DNA from: Companilactobacillus huachuanensis
GTDB taxonomy: Bacteria; Bacillota; Bacilli; Lactobacillales; Lactobacillaceae
Assembly: GCF_005404815.1 (NCBI RefSeq)
Contig: NZ_BJDF01000004.1
Span: 62,001 to 126,000, forward strand
Length of the DNA stretch: 64,000 bases
Direction of reading: 5' to 3'
Position numbers and translations under genes: made by a program
Shown here: piece by piece, positions 25,503 to 33,969 of the stretch
Layout of the letters: every line of letters starts with the position of its first letter
How positions within the stretch are numbered: the stretch's first letter is position 1
Notes under the pieces: model-generated
What the model was told of the DNA's origin: nothing
Databases searched by the model: none
What the model saw: only the letters and a program-made list of their open reading frames with translations

Positions 25503-26156
25503 TTAAAATGAGTAATGATGTTTTAACGATGGTAACACAATCTTATCAGAGAATCCGATGACGATTCCTTGGAAGAACATTGCCAATACTGTTCCGATTC
25601 CAACTGACAAAATGTGACCAGTTATGAAATAACAAATAATCATAATAATAACTGGCGGCGTGTAACTGATCAGTTGTCCCCAACCAGCTGATCCCCGCAA
25701 ATATTTAAATCTTAGTAGATAAGCCAATTCATCATTAGGATGCTGAATCAAATTACAACGTTGATAAATCGAAGTTCCCACTGAGACACCAACCAATCCC
25801 AAGACGTCCACAGTCAGCCTTAAAATAAGTGGCAATGCATTTAAATGGAATGGATCAAGTATCATTGAAAAGAATCCCACCAAATAACTAAATGGCAGTG
25901 AAAACACCAAATTTGACAAGAAAATATGTCCATCAAATTTACCCAGTAAAAATTGATTAACAATCGTCACAATAACGGCATAAACAAACAAAGTTGTACC
26001 ATAAGTAGAATGTAGCAAATTGGAAATATTAACCGCAGAGGCCGTCCAAACAGCGCTCCCCATGTTACTGTTGATCATTAGTGAATTGGCAAAGGCATCT
26101 AAGACAATAGCAAATGTCAGATAACCCAAACGTTTTTTAAAGTTCCCTTGTTTCAC
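25503..26156 (-). CDS. YczE/YitT-like integral membrane protein
   Basis: The 217-residue protein has about five helices. The N-terminal RLGYLTFAIVLDAFANSLMI and NMGSAVWTASAVNIS segments, then DVLGLVGVSVGTSIYQRCNL, resemble the YczE/YyaS membrane family. Function unknown; neither transport substrate nor partner is visible. It is alone, reading away from the multicopper oxidase operon. Confidence 0.75.
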   Translation of the reverse strand: MKQGNFKKRLGYLTFAIVLDAFANSLMINSNMGSAVWTASAVNISNLLHSTYGTTLFVYAVIVTIVNQFLLGKFDGHIFLSNLVFSLPFSYLVGFFSMILDPFHLNALPLILRLTVDVLGLVGVSVGTSIYQRCNLIQHPNDELAYLLRFKYLRGSAGWGQLISYTPPVIIMIICYFITGHILSVGIGTVLAMFFQGIVIGFSDKIVLPSLKHHYSF

Positions 26157-26252
26157 AATAAATTCTCTTTTCCCTCAAATAAAAAAGCTTATATCAGCAT
26201 TATGGCATACTTTCCTATTTTTAACTCTAGTTTAATTATAGCTAAATTTGAT

Positions 26253-26315
26253 AAAAAATGAGTTGCAACACACTTAAAGAACCAATAATTAGGTGTGATA
26301 CAACTCATTTTTTTG
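26253..26315 (-). terminator. Bidirectional terminator
   Basis: AAAAATGAGTTGCAACACAC pairs with GTGTGATACAACTCATTTTT. It would end minus-strand transcription from the multicopper oxidase operon after passing the repeat. Confidence 0.78.
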
Positions 26316-26371
26316 TTTTAAATATTGATACAAAATCTTTAAAAACAATTACTAAGATACTTCTAAAATCA

Positions 26372-26621
26372 TCGTCGTTACAGGCCCGGAACTAATTTAT
26401 TTAAGTATTAGTTTTATCGTTCCCGCCATAAAAAATACATTAGTTGTAAGAGCTGAGAGTATTCATTTGCCGCGAAAGTGGCGTTATTGCTTTAGCAATT
26501 ACACCACCGGACGAGTTGAAGACTCGCGGTCTTTGCGAGGCTTCAACCGAGGCTCGAGACCGTACTTTGGCTCGAGCCGTTCCGCGCAGCAATTGAATAC
26601 TCTCAGCTCTGGAAACGGCAT
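26372..26621 (+). mobile_element. MITE-like repeat with complete core, right end missing
   Basis: The left arm (GTTACAGGCCCGGAACTAATT) is present and the leftmost terminal repeat has decayed. Core 26438-26621 has all hairpins (GTGGCGTTATTGC/GCAATTACACCAC; GTTGAAGACTCGC/GCGAGGCTTCAAC). It stops at GGAAACGGCAT, 18 bp from the multicopper oxidase stop codon. Confidence 0.75.
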
Positions 26622-26638
26622 AGAAATATTACCTACAA

Positions 26639-28099
26639 CTATTTACTAGGATGTTGCATTTCGTCCATACTGATTAAATGATATTCATGTTTCTCATTTG
26701 GATCATACGCTTCAATCTGAGCCATCATTCCAGTATCCTCGTGTTCAAGGATATGGCAATGATACATGTAAACACCAAATTTAGTAAACTGAACAGCAAT
26801 TCTGACAGTCTCACCAGCATTGACACCAACGGTATCTTTCCAGCCGTGCTCATTAGGATATGGAGCTTTACCATTACGACTCAAAACTAGGAATTGGCAA
26901 CCATGCATATGAAACGGATGGATCATACCAGAATCCATATCATTGGTATTAACAACGTCCCAAAGCACTGTGTCACCAATCTTTTGTTTGCGGTCGATAC
27001 GTTGCATGTCGAAAAGTTTGCCATCTAGACGAACCTTATCATCCATACCAGACATAACGGTACGTGTAACAGGGAGTCCTGGGGTAACCTTTGGTGCAGC
27101 AATCGTTGTAAGATGTTCTGGCAATTCAATATCTTCACGCTTAAAATCACCAATCTTAAACTTCATAATTGGAATATTATCAGTCATCAGTGTTACTACA
27201 TCACCAGGCTTTTTATCGCCAAAATCAAGAATAACTTCGGCACGCTCGGCACAAGTTAACATCAATTTAGTCATTCTAACTGGCTCTGGCAAGGTACCAC
27301 CATCAGAAGCAATTTGTGTAAATTCATGTCCATCATCTAGATGCAATCTCCACTCTCGACGGTTAGCACCATTCAAAATTCTAAGACGAACTCTTTGAGT
27401 AGTAACATTGAAAACGCCATTGATCGTGCCATTAACAAGTGCATATTTCCCCAGGGCACCATCCATATCATAATCAGCTTTATAATCGAGTTGATTTTCA
27501 TGATAATTTCTATCTTGTAAAATAATAGGAATATCATCAACACCGTAATTTCTTGGGAAAGGTAATTTGGCTTCCTCATCGTCAGTCACAACGACCGCTG
27601 CAGCTAAACCATTCCATACTTGACGGGCCGTATTTGGACATGGGTGTGGATGAATCCAATCTGTTTGAGCTGGTTGATCCAACGTAAAGTCAATGTCTCT
27701 AGTGCCACCAGGATAAACTGGAGCATGTGGACCGCCGTCAACAATTGGTCCAGTGACATTTAGACCATGCCAGTGAAATGTAGTAACTTCTGGTAATTCA
27801 TTTACAAGGTGCACATGGTAGTGAACGCCTTTCTTTAAAACAACCGTGGTTCCAAGTATTGATTCATTGTATCCCCAAGTCTTAGTTTTAGCACCGGGCA
27901 AAATCTGAGTTTCACTTTCGTGTGCTGTAATTGTGTAATAGACATCGTTGCCATCAACCTTATCAGGCTTCAAAGCAGCAGGAATATGCAAAGGCTTTTC
28001 AGGAACTTCGGCCTTTTCTAGTGGAATATATCCGCCATCATGTAAATCAAATACTGGTTCATCAAAAAAGTAATCCGTGTAAACTTGTGATTCTGACAT
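26639..28099 (-). CDS. Multicopper oxidase (laccase-like)
   Basis: The 486-residue three-cupredoxin protein has copper motifs in order: HWHG (about residue 108), WIHPHPCPNTARQV (about 148), HPFHMHGCQF (about 420) and HCHILEHEDTGMM (about 470), with Met as axial type-1 ligand candidate. The second motif is HPHPC rather than the common HxHG; I believe related lactobacillar enzymes share this. No signal peptide is seen, so it is probably cytoplasmic. It could oxidise phenols, Cu(I) or Mn(II). A small membrane-protein gene precedes it by 14 bp. Confidence 0.93.
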   Translation of the reverse strand: MSESQVYTDYFFDEPVFDLHDGGYIPLEKAEVPEKPLHIPAALKPDKVDGNDVYYTITAHESETQILPGAKTKTWGYNESILGTTVVLKKGVHYHVHLVNELPEVTTFHWHGLNVTGPIVDGGPHAPVYPGGTRDIDFTLDQPAQTDWIHPHPCPNTARQVWNGLAAAVVVTDDEEAKLPFPRNYGVDDIPIILQDRNYHENQLDYKADYDMDGALGKYALVNGTINGVFNVTTQRVRLRILNGANRREWRLHLDDGHEFTQIASDGGTLPEPVRMTKLMLTCAERAEVILDFGDKKPGDVVTLMTDNIPIMKFKIGDFKREDIELPEHLTTIAAPKVTPGLPVTRTVMSGMDDKVRLDGKLFDMQRIDRKQKIGDTVLWDVVNTNDMDSGMIHPFHMHGCQFLVLSRNGKAPYPNEHGWKDTVGVNAGETVRIAVQFTKFGVYMYHCHILEHEDTGMMAQIEAYDPNEKHEYHLISMDEMQHPSK

Positions 28100-28113
28100 T
28101 TATAATCGCCACC

Positions 28114-28284
28114 CTATTTAGTTTTTGATCGAAACGTAAAAATACAATTTACTAAAGCCTCTCCAAACATGCCGATTCCCATCATATACATCGCTATCAT
28201 GTTCTTGTCAGCGAATACAAAATACAATAAAATTGCATAAAAAATCAGCATGAAAACAGAAAATACTTTAGATCCACCTGCCAT
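28114..28284 (-). CDS. Small membrane protein upstream of the multicopper oxidase
   Basis: A 56-residue frame starts at ATG 28284 behind a good ribosome site (GGTGGTGAT). It reads MAGGSKVFSVFMLIFYAILL, then two hydrophobic helices (about 6-25 and 30-48, met-rich MIAMYMMGIGMFGE) and a basic tail FRSKTK. No family recognised. It ends 14 bp before the oxidase start, so the two are co-transcribed. Methionine-rich helices beside a copper enzyme hint at copper handling, which is only inference. Confidence 0.7.
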   Translation of the reverse strand: MAGGSKVFSVFMLIFYAILLYFVFADKNMIAMYMMGIGMFGEALVNCIFTFRSKTK

Positions 28285-28359
28285 GTTATCACCACCAAAT
28301 TTTATTACGACTCCATTTTAATACAGTTAAACCTATTTGTATGCGATTCCGGAAATATA

Positions 28360-28989
28360 TTAGTATTCGTAAATAATTAATTGATTGTCAATATAATTTG
28401 CCATATATACTTCAGCAACATCCAAATTACGCTTTTTTAACTCCATTTCGAGCCAATCATTATCTTTATGAATATTGCCTAATTCATCAGCATCAATCTT
28501 GCCGTCCAAGATAATTGGATACTTAATACTATCCTCATTTTTCATAACTAGTGTTAATTGACCGTTACGTTCAAAAACTGCACGTTTAACATTTCGAACA
28601 TCCATAACCCCAGCTTGACGCAGTTTAAAGGATAAATCATTTGCGGATAGACCATTACGTAACGCTAAATTGACATCAATTTTGCCATTTTTTATAATTA
28701 ATTGCGGTGTTCCTTCAATCACTTTTTTGAACAAATTATTGTGATTGGTCAAAAACTTAGCGACAAATACAACCATTGTCCAAATCAATAAAACGAGGGA
28801 AAATTGCAAAATTGTAATACTGGAGTTGTAAATCATACCTCCGACGATCCCACCAAGAACATAATTTTGAAGCTGATCAATCGCACTAGTCGGCGCAATA
28901 TTTCCGCGTCCAAATAGATTTATCTGCAAAACCATGAATAGGAATCCAATAATAAACTTTAACGTTAAATCTCCATACGAAAGAACCAT
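28360..28989 (-). CDS. DUF421/YetF family membrane protein
   Basis: 209 residues: three N-terminal helices (about 8-25, 42-60, 62-80) and a soluble C-terminal domain with the family pattern GTPQLIIKNGKIDVNLALRNGLSA (split here) and DLSFKLRQAGVMDVRNVKRAVFERNG. Function unknown; in Bacillus the family is linked to envelope and spore functions. Its usual partner, a DUF3290 gene, lies upstream but is separated by an inserted MITE. Confidence 0.9.
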   Translation of the reverse strand: MVLSYGDLTLKFIIGFLFMVLQINLFGRGNIAPTSAIDQLQNYVLGGIVGGMIYNSSITILQFSLVLLIWTMVVFVAKFLTNHNNLFKKVIEGTPQLIIKNGKIDVNLALRNGLSANDLSFKLRQAGVMDVRNVKRAVFERNGQLTLVMKNEDSIKYPIILDGKIDADELGNIHKDNDWLEMELKKRNLDVAEVYMANYIDNQLIIYEY

Positions 28990-29046
28990 TTTCTCACCTA
29001 CTATCTACTTTAGGACAACGACCTTCAAACTTTAATTCTTAATTAA

Positions 29047-29330
29047 CCAAAGGTTGAAAGGTGAAAAGTTAATATAACTATTGTTGTTACAGGCCTAGAG
29101 CTAATTTATTTAAATAACAGAAATCTTCATTTTACTGTTCCTGCTATAAAGATAAATTAGTTGGAAAAGCTGAGAGTATTCATTTACACCACCGGGCGTG
29201 TTGGAGACTCGCGGGTTTGCGAGGCTTCAACCGAGGCTCGAGACCGCTCTTTGGCTCGGGCCGTTCCGCGCAGCAATTGAATACTCTCAGCTCTGGAGAC
29301 GGCATACTTAATTAAACTTTCAACCTTTAG
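29047..29330 (+). mobile_element. Full MITE with 8-bp flanking duplication
   Basis: Terminal repeats CCAAAGGTTGAAAG (29047) and CTTTCAACCTTTAG (ending 29330), flanked by TTAATTAA at 29039-29046 and 29331-29338. The core has lost the first arm of hairpin 1 but keeps hairpins 2 and 3. Its right end contains the stop codon of the DUF3290 gene. Confidence 0.82.
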
Positions 29331-29773
29331 TTAATTAATTTAATCTTTTGTGAACTGATAATGCTTGCCTTGGTCAGTGTATAACTACTCTGATTATTAT
29401 CGAAACTGACCCGATAAATATTATCACCTGACTTAATCAACATACCTTCGTTCAAGCTAGAACTATTTGAATAAAGATTTTTCGTTGAAAGGTTCTTATC
29501 CTTAACTACAGAACGCATCAACTCCAAAGTCTGATTAGTTTTATTGTTAACATCAAGTTGTTGTTCATAATTATTGTAATTAATACCAATAAACAGAATT
29601 ATTCCAAAAGCAAAAATTATCAACAGGTCCCGATACTTATTATTCGAGCGATTCTTAAAGTACAAAAGACTAGTTATGAAAATAGCAGCTGCCAAAATTA
29701 TAATTCCTATAATAAATAAGAAATTAGGTTCATTATTATGATCAATCAAATATTGATAAGAATAAAAATTCAT
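29327..29773 (-). CDS. DUF3290-like membrane protein
   Basis: 148 residues from ATG 29773, chosen for GAGGGGGCTTAT directly upstream; 42 extra codons further up lack support. Two N-terminal helices (about 18-38 and 48-64) and a soluble C-terminal part (SGDNIYRVSFDNNQSSYTL). It resembles DUF3290 proteins that accompany DUF421 genes in lactobacilli; that match is from memory. Its last codons run into the MITE end: the TAA stop lies in the terminal inverted repeat, so the native C terminus may have changed. Confidence 0.75.
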   Translation of the reverse strand: MNFYSYQYLIDHNNEPNFLFIIGIIILAAAIFITSLLYFKNRSNNKYRDLLIIFAFGIILFIGINYNNYEQQLDVNNKTNQTLELMRSVVKDKNLSTKNLYSNSSSLNEGMLIKSGDNIYRVSFDNNQSSYTLTKASIISSQKIKLIN

Positions 29774-29932
29774 ATAAGCCCCCTCATTCATTTTTATACG
29801 TCCAGTATAGCAAAGAAAGTATTCTCCATAACCTATGTTAACTTTCACATTACTTACCTTCTTTGCTTGCGCACACAACAGATAAGTTTCATAATACATA
29901 AAAGTTAATAATTTTTATAAGGGGTGATGATT

Positions 29933-30364
29933 TTGAATAATAATTCCAATCTTTGCACTTGGCTAAATATGAAACACTTCGAAAATGACATTCAAATTAA
30001 GTTAGAAAAATCTTTAATTAAATATGATTTATCACCTGTCGAATTCAGCTTTCTCCACTATCTATATAATCAATATGATTGCAAAGCAACTCTATTAGAA
30101 ATCAAGGATTCATTAAAACTCAGTTCTGCTGCTGTCTCCCGTATGGCGGTTAGACTGGAAAAGAAAGATTGCAAACCTATCACTCGCTACCACAGTGACA
30201 ATAATCAAAAAGAAATTTGTTTAAAAATCACCGATTCAGGTATTAAGCATTTCAAAGAAGCAGCTATTGTAGTTGATGCAGTTTTAAACGAATTCTTTAC
30301 TAGTTCAGACTTCTTAGATTTGAGAGATATGATTTTAAGCACAAATATTCAAACTGAAAGTTAA
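29933..30364 (+). CDS. MarR family transcriptional regulator
   Basis: 143 residues with a winged helix-turn-helix: LSPVEFSFLHYLYNQYDCKATLLEIKD (split), SLKLSSAAVSRMAVRLEKK as recognition region, and the wing RYHSDNNQKEICLKITDSG. Start at TTG 29933, 5-6 bases after AAGGGGTGAT; the GTG/ATG codons at 29924/29927 overlap that site. Divergent from the DUF3290 gene, which it may control. Ligand unknown. Confidence 0.82.
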   Translation: MNNNSNLCTWLNMKHFENDIQIKLEKSLIKYDLSPVEFSFLHYLYNQYDCKATLLEIKDSLKLSSAAVSRMAVRLEKKDCKPITRYHSDNNQKEICLKITDSGIKHFKEAAIVVDAVLNEFFTSSDFLDLRDMILSTNIQTES

Positions 30365-30367
30365 ATC

Positions 30368-30480
30368 AGCCGTCTCAGGAACTGGGGCTCGAGACCGCCC
30401 TTTGACTCGGGCCGTTTTGCGCATCTATTGAATGCACTCAGCTCTGGTAATGGCATACTTACCTAAATTTCAACCTTTAA
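30368..30480 (+). mobile_element. Truncated MITE repeat
   Basis: GCCGTCTCAGGAAC, then hairpin 3 (GGCTCGAGACC/GACTCGGGCC), the right outer arm, and terminal repeat end TTTCAACCTTTAA. The left half is deleted. Seven bp separate it from the next copy. Confidence 0.65.
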
Positions 30481-30487
30481 TTACTAA

Positions 30488-30802
30488 CTGAGGGTTGAAA
30501 GGTGAAAAAGTGATATAAACATTGCTGTGACAGTCCTAAATTCAATTTATTTAAATGGCAAAAGAACGCAATCGGACATTCTTATTTTTAAAAAACTAGT
30601 TGGAAGAGCTGAGAGTATTCATTTGCAGCGAAAGTGGCGTTATTGCTTTAGCAATTACACCACCGGGCGTGTTGAAGACTCGCGGGTTTTGCGAGGCTTC
30701 AACCGAGGTTCGAGACCGCACTTTGGCTCGGGCCGTTCCGCGCAGCAATTGAATACTCTCAGCTCTGGAAACGGCATACTTAACTAAACTTTCAATCTTT
30801 AG
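30488..30802 (+). mobile_element. Full MITE with complete core and 7-bp flanking duplication
   Basis: Terminal repeats CTGAGGGTTGAAAG (30488) and CTTTCAATCTTTAG (ending 30802), flanked by TTACTAA at 30481-30487 and 30803-30809. All three hairpins of the core are intact (about 30598-30778). One of the best copies for defining the family. Confidence 0.85.
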
Positions 30803-30809
30803 TTACTAA

Positions 30810-30880
30810 CTAAAAAAAGAGAAGTTACTTTACACTTAGAAAACTGGAATTTTCAAGTGTGAAATAACTTCTCTTTTTTT
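30810..30880 (-). terminator. Bidirectional terminator
   Basis: AAAAAGAGAAGTTACTTTACACTT pairs broadly with AAGTGTGAAATAACTTCTCTTTTT. Ends the thioesterase transcript on minus. Confidence 0.8.
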
Positions 30881-30913
30881 ATCAATTACTGAAATAGACA
30901 CCACTGTCATCTA

Positions 30914-31420
30914 TTAATCCTGCCAAGGAAATTTCAGACTAATATTCTGATTAAATTTCTCTTGTTTCATCAACTTAGCCAATCTCTCAGCCTGTCTTTC
31001 ATGATATCCGCTACAAACATACTCTGCTTCATCATTGTCTGGTAAAACTCCTGGTAAAACAACGTCTTTATCCGTTACAACGAAGGTTGAAAAACATGTT
31101 AAACCTAAAAATCTTTTACCAGTCTTCAAGTGTTCACCAATAATTTTAGTGAACACTTCGATTGAACGACTTCCCACACCTGAAACATATGATTCAGTAC
31201 ACATTGAATCCTGTAATCCAAATGGCAAGATGAAATTCACTTGATCAATTGACGCTGTGACTGTCTCGATTCTAGCCACACGTGACGCCGCTATGGATGA
31301 ATTATCATCGATAGTCATTAATGTTCTACCACCGAAAACTGTATTATGTTCATTCAAATCAGATGAAAAAACTCGATGATTGCTTATTGAAAGTGTTTGA
31401 CTACATTTAATTGTTTCCAT
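30914..31420 (-). CDS. Hotdog-fold acyl-CoA thioesterase
   Basis: A 168-residue YkhA/YciA-type thioesterase: DLNEHNTVFGGRTLMTIDD contains the Asn-His-x-x-x-x-Gly-Gly motif with the conserved Asp after it, followed by RIETVTASIDQVNFILP and YVSGVGSRSIEVFTKI strands. Hydrolyses acyl-CoA, probably short or medium chain. Alone in its unit, after a tRNA gene on the same strand. Confidence 0.88.
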   Translation of the reverse strand: METIKCSQTLSISNHRVFSSDLNEHNTVFGGRTLMTIDDNSSIAASRVARIETVTASIDQVNFILPFGLQDSMCTESYVSGVGSRSIEVFTKIIGEHLKTGKRFLGLTCFSTFVVTDKDVVLPGVLPDNDEAEYVCSGYHERQAERLAKLMKQEKFNQNISLKFPWQD

Positions 31421-31437
31421 TAGTTGACCGCCTTTAT

Positions 31438-31487
31438 TTTAAAAAATAAGCCATAATCAATAATTGATTACGGCCTATTTTCTTATT
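31438..31487 (-). terminator. Terminator after the tRNA gene
   Basis: On minus, AAATAGGCCGTAATCAAT pairs with ATTGATTATGGCTTATTTTTT. Confidence 0.7.
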
Positions 31488-31501
31488 TATCATTCGATAA
31501 C

Positions 31502-31575
31502 TGATCCCTCCCGGAATCGAACCGGGGACCTACTGCTTAGGAGGCAGTTGCTCTATCCAACTGGGCCAAGGGACC
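31502..31575 (-). tRNA. tRNA-Arg (anticodon CCT)
   Basis: A 74-nt cloverleaf on the minus strand: acceptor GGTCCCT/AGGGATC, anticodon arm ACTGC-CTCCTAA-GCAGT reading AGG codons, and T arm with GGTTCGATTCC. The discriminator is A. CCA is not encoded; the next bases are GTT. Confidence 0.93.
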
Positions 31576-31622
31576 ATAAAGCACACTTATTATTCTAACT
31601 CAAAAAGTGTGCAGATACTAAA

Positions 31623-32849
31623 CTAATCTTGTTTCTTATGGAAACTTCGTTTTCCTTTATTCTTTTGATCACGTAAACGTTTCTTAGGTTTAGCTACCTT
31701 AGCCTGTGGCTTTGTAGCGTTATGACGCTTAGTCTTATCAAAAACAGGCTTCTTTGAAAGCTTACCTTCATGATCAACGTAAGCCTTAGTAATGTCAGCT
31801 TCAACCATATCCTGCAAGTTTCTCATATCGTGACTGTTACCAAAGGTAATCACATTTCCGCTCTTACCCATTCTACCCGTACGTCCCGAACGATGAATAT
31901 ATTCACTGTCATCTCGAGGCATCATGTAATTGACAATCATATTAATATCATCAATATCCATACCACGGGCAGCTACGTCGGTCGTTAACATCAAATTAAC
32001 TTTTTTCGTTGAAAATAATTGTAACGCCGTTTTACGTTGCTGTGAAGACATCTTACTATCAAGTGCCACAAAATTAGTCTTATTGTGATTCATGTCACTG
32101 ATAGCCTTATGAAGTGAACGTGAATTGCTGAAGAAGACAATCCCCAAGAATTTCTTGTTGTGAGCCAGTTCTCTCAAAATAGCATTCTTGATGAATTCAT
32201 TATTCGCATCAACAAAGTAATGTTTGATACCAGCTGTATAACTTGTATCTTGTCGCTGATCGATTACTAGAAATTCTTGTCCAAACCATTTATGCATATC
32301 TTGGAAAATATCATTCCCCGTAGCTGAGAAGAACGTCATTTGTACATCAGCAGGCATTTGTGAAATTGTACTTCGAACACTTTCAAGTTTGGATTCATTC
32401 AACATTTCATCAGCTTCATCGACTATTACTGTATTGATTTTACCCAACTTTACTTTACGCGATTCGACCAATTCGTTCAATCGTCCTAAGGTTGCAACGA
32501 TAATTTCGGGTTTCTCTTTTAATTTCTTCAACTGACGTGTGGGATTGGCACCACCTGTTAATGCCTGAACCTTGCAATCAATCAACTTAGCAAGTGGTTG
32601 AATCACATCACGAACTTGCATGGCCAACTCTTGTGAAGGTTCCAAAATCAAAACTTGAAGTCCATCTTTAGGAACCAAAGTTTCTAACATTGGCATTACA
32701 AAACCTAGTGTTTTACCTGAACCAGTTGGTGCCATGGCTACTAAGTCTCTGCCTTCTTTAAAAGGCATATAGACTGCTTCTTGAATTTTCGTCAATGTTT
32801 CAAATTGATTTTCTTTAAAGTAGTCTTGATATAATTTTGGTATTTCCAA
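31623..32849 (-). CDS. DEAD-box ATP-dependent RNA helicase
   Basis: About 408 residues with the motif series APTGSGKT (I), VDEADEML (II), FSATG (III) and HRSGRTGR (VI), and a basic lysine/arginine-rich tail (about 370-408) that helps RNA binding. CshB-like size. Likely start is TTG 32849, directly after the stop of the upstream gene and behind GAGGAAAA; ATG codons at 32864 and 32870 inside the upstream gene are alternatives. Likely roles are ribosome assembly or mRNA turnover, especially in the cold. Confidence 0.93.
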   Translation of the reverse strand: MEIPKLYQDYFKENQFETLTKIQEAVYMPFKEGRDLVAMAPTGSGKTLGFVMPMLETLVPKDGLQVLILEPSQELAMQVRDVIQPLAKLIDCKVQALTGGANPTRQLKKLKEKPEIIVATLGRLNELVESRKVKLGKINTVIVDEADEMLNESKLESVRSTISQMPADVQMTFFSATGNDIFQDMHKWFGQEFLVIDQRQDTSYTAGIKHYFVDANNEFIKNAILRELAHNKKFLGIVFFSNSRSLHKAISDMNHNKTNFVALDSKMSSQQRKTALQLFSTKKVNLMLTTDVAARGMDIDDINMIVNYMMPRDDSEYIHRSGRTGRMGKSGNVITFGNSHDMRNLQDMVEADITKAYVDHEGKLSKKPVFDKTKRHNATKPQAKVAKPKKRLRDQKNKGKRSFHKKQD

Positions 32850-32850
32850 T

Positions 32851-33846
32851 TTATTTTTCCTCATCTGCATCAAAAACAAGTCCGGCGCTTGTTCTTGCTT
32901 GTTCTAGAATTCTATTTACTGTTCTGGCGTATTTTAATAGTTTATCATAAGTTACTTGATCCTTTTGGATCATTATTCTAGCAAACTCATCTGCTTCAGA
33001 ATCCATGGGGTTTTCAGCCTTCAATGCTGGCACATCAGTAATATTCTTATTGTCATCTGCCCAATCCAAGTGACTAATATCGCCACCGTTATCTAATAAC
33101 AAGGTATCGCGACCAAAGTAAATTTCTGAAGACATATATGAATTCTTAGTCTTTCCGATAATAATGTTGACATCGAAGTTAGCATATTTCAAAGTCAAAG
33201 AGCCGCTACCATCAACTCCAGACGTCAAGAATTCAGCGTCATAATCAACTTTTTCAGGCTGTCCAAATAATACAACGGCGTCATAAACGGTATAAACTCC
33301 TAAGTCATACAAAGCCCCACCTGAGAACTTGGTTGTAAACACATTGGGATTCTTACCAGCTAAATAAGCGTCATAACGGCTCGAATACTTCATATAAGAG
33401 AAGCTTGCACCACTTAAATTAGTACGATTTTTGTCGACGATTTCTTCAATTTTCTTAAAAATTGGTTCATGAATATGTCTAGCCGCTTCAAACAAATACA
33501 GACCCTTTTCATGTGCTAAATTATCCAACGTACTAAACTCTTTAATAGTTGAAGTACTTGGCTTTTCAACGATAACATTTTTGCCATTCTCCAAAGCCTG
33601 CTGAGCTTGAATAAAATGTAATCCATTTGGTGAAGCAATGTAGACTGTATCGAAATCCTTCTTAAAGAAAGTATCTAAATCGGTACTAATTTCAATATCT
33701 TTCTTCTTCAAATCCTCAATAAAGCTCTCAGCTTTCGCTTCTGTACGTGAGTAAACACTTGTTAAAGCAAAGGTTTTTGTTTCATCCGCTGCCTTAACAA
33801 ATTGTTCTGTGATCCAGTTTGTTCCTATTATTCCTAAACTAATCAT
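32851..33846 (-). CDS. Gfo/Idh/MocA family oxidoreductase
   Basis: 331 residues. Rossmann loop IGTNWITEQFV replaces the canonical G-x-G-x-x-G. The family Lys is in VIVEKPSTST (about 94) and the C-terminal beta-sheet domain starts near 120 with FEAARHIHEPIF. An NAD(P)-dependent sugar or polyol dehydrogenase is likely; substrate not deducible. Nearly touches the helicase gene, so they are co-transcribed. Confidence 0.9.
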   Translation of the reverse strand: MISLGIIGTNWITEQFVKAADETKTFALTSVYSRTEAKAESFIEDLKKKDIEISTDLDTFFKKDFDTVYIASPNGLHFIQAQQALENGKNVIVEKPSTSTIKEFSTLDNLAHEKGLYLFEAARHIHEPIFKKIEEIVDKNRTNLSGASFSYMKYSSRYDAYLAGKNPNVFTTKFSGGALYDLGVYTVYDAVVLFGQPEKVDYDAEFLTSGVDGSGSLTLKYANFDVNIIIGKTKNSYMSSEIYFGRDTLLLDNGGDISHLDWADDNKNITDVPALKAENPMDSEADEFARIMIQKDQVTYDKLLKYARTVNRILEQARTSAGLVFDADEEK

Positions 33847-33969
33847 AAAATCACCTCTATGTTTAATTTTACTGATATGTAAGCGTAATTACCAACAAAA
33901 AAATACTCGAATTTTAATAATATGGTATATAATTTTGTTTTATACCATTTGAGGGGGTACCTTTTTTCA

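Noticed and set aside
26639-28099. Multicopper oxidase as defective because of the HPHPC motif
   Set aside because: Other copper motifs are intact, and I recall the same variant in related lactobacillar enzymes, so this is likely a normal family form.
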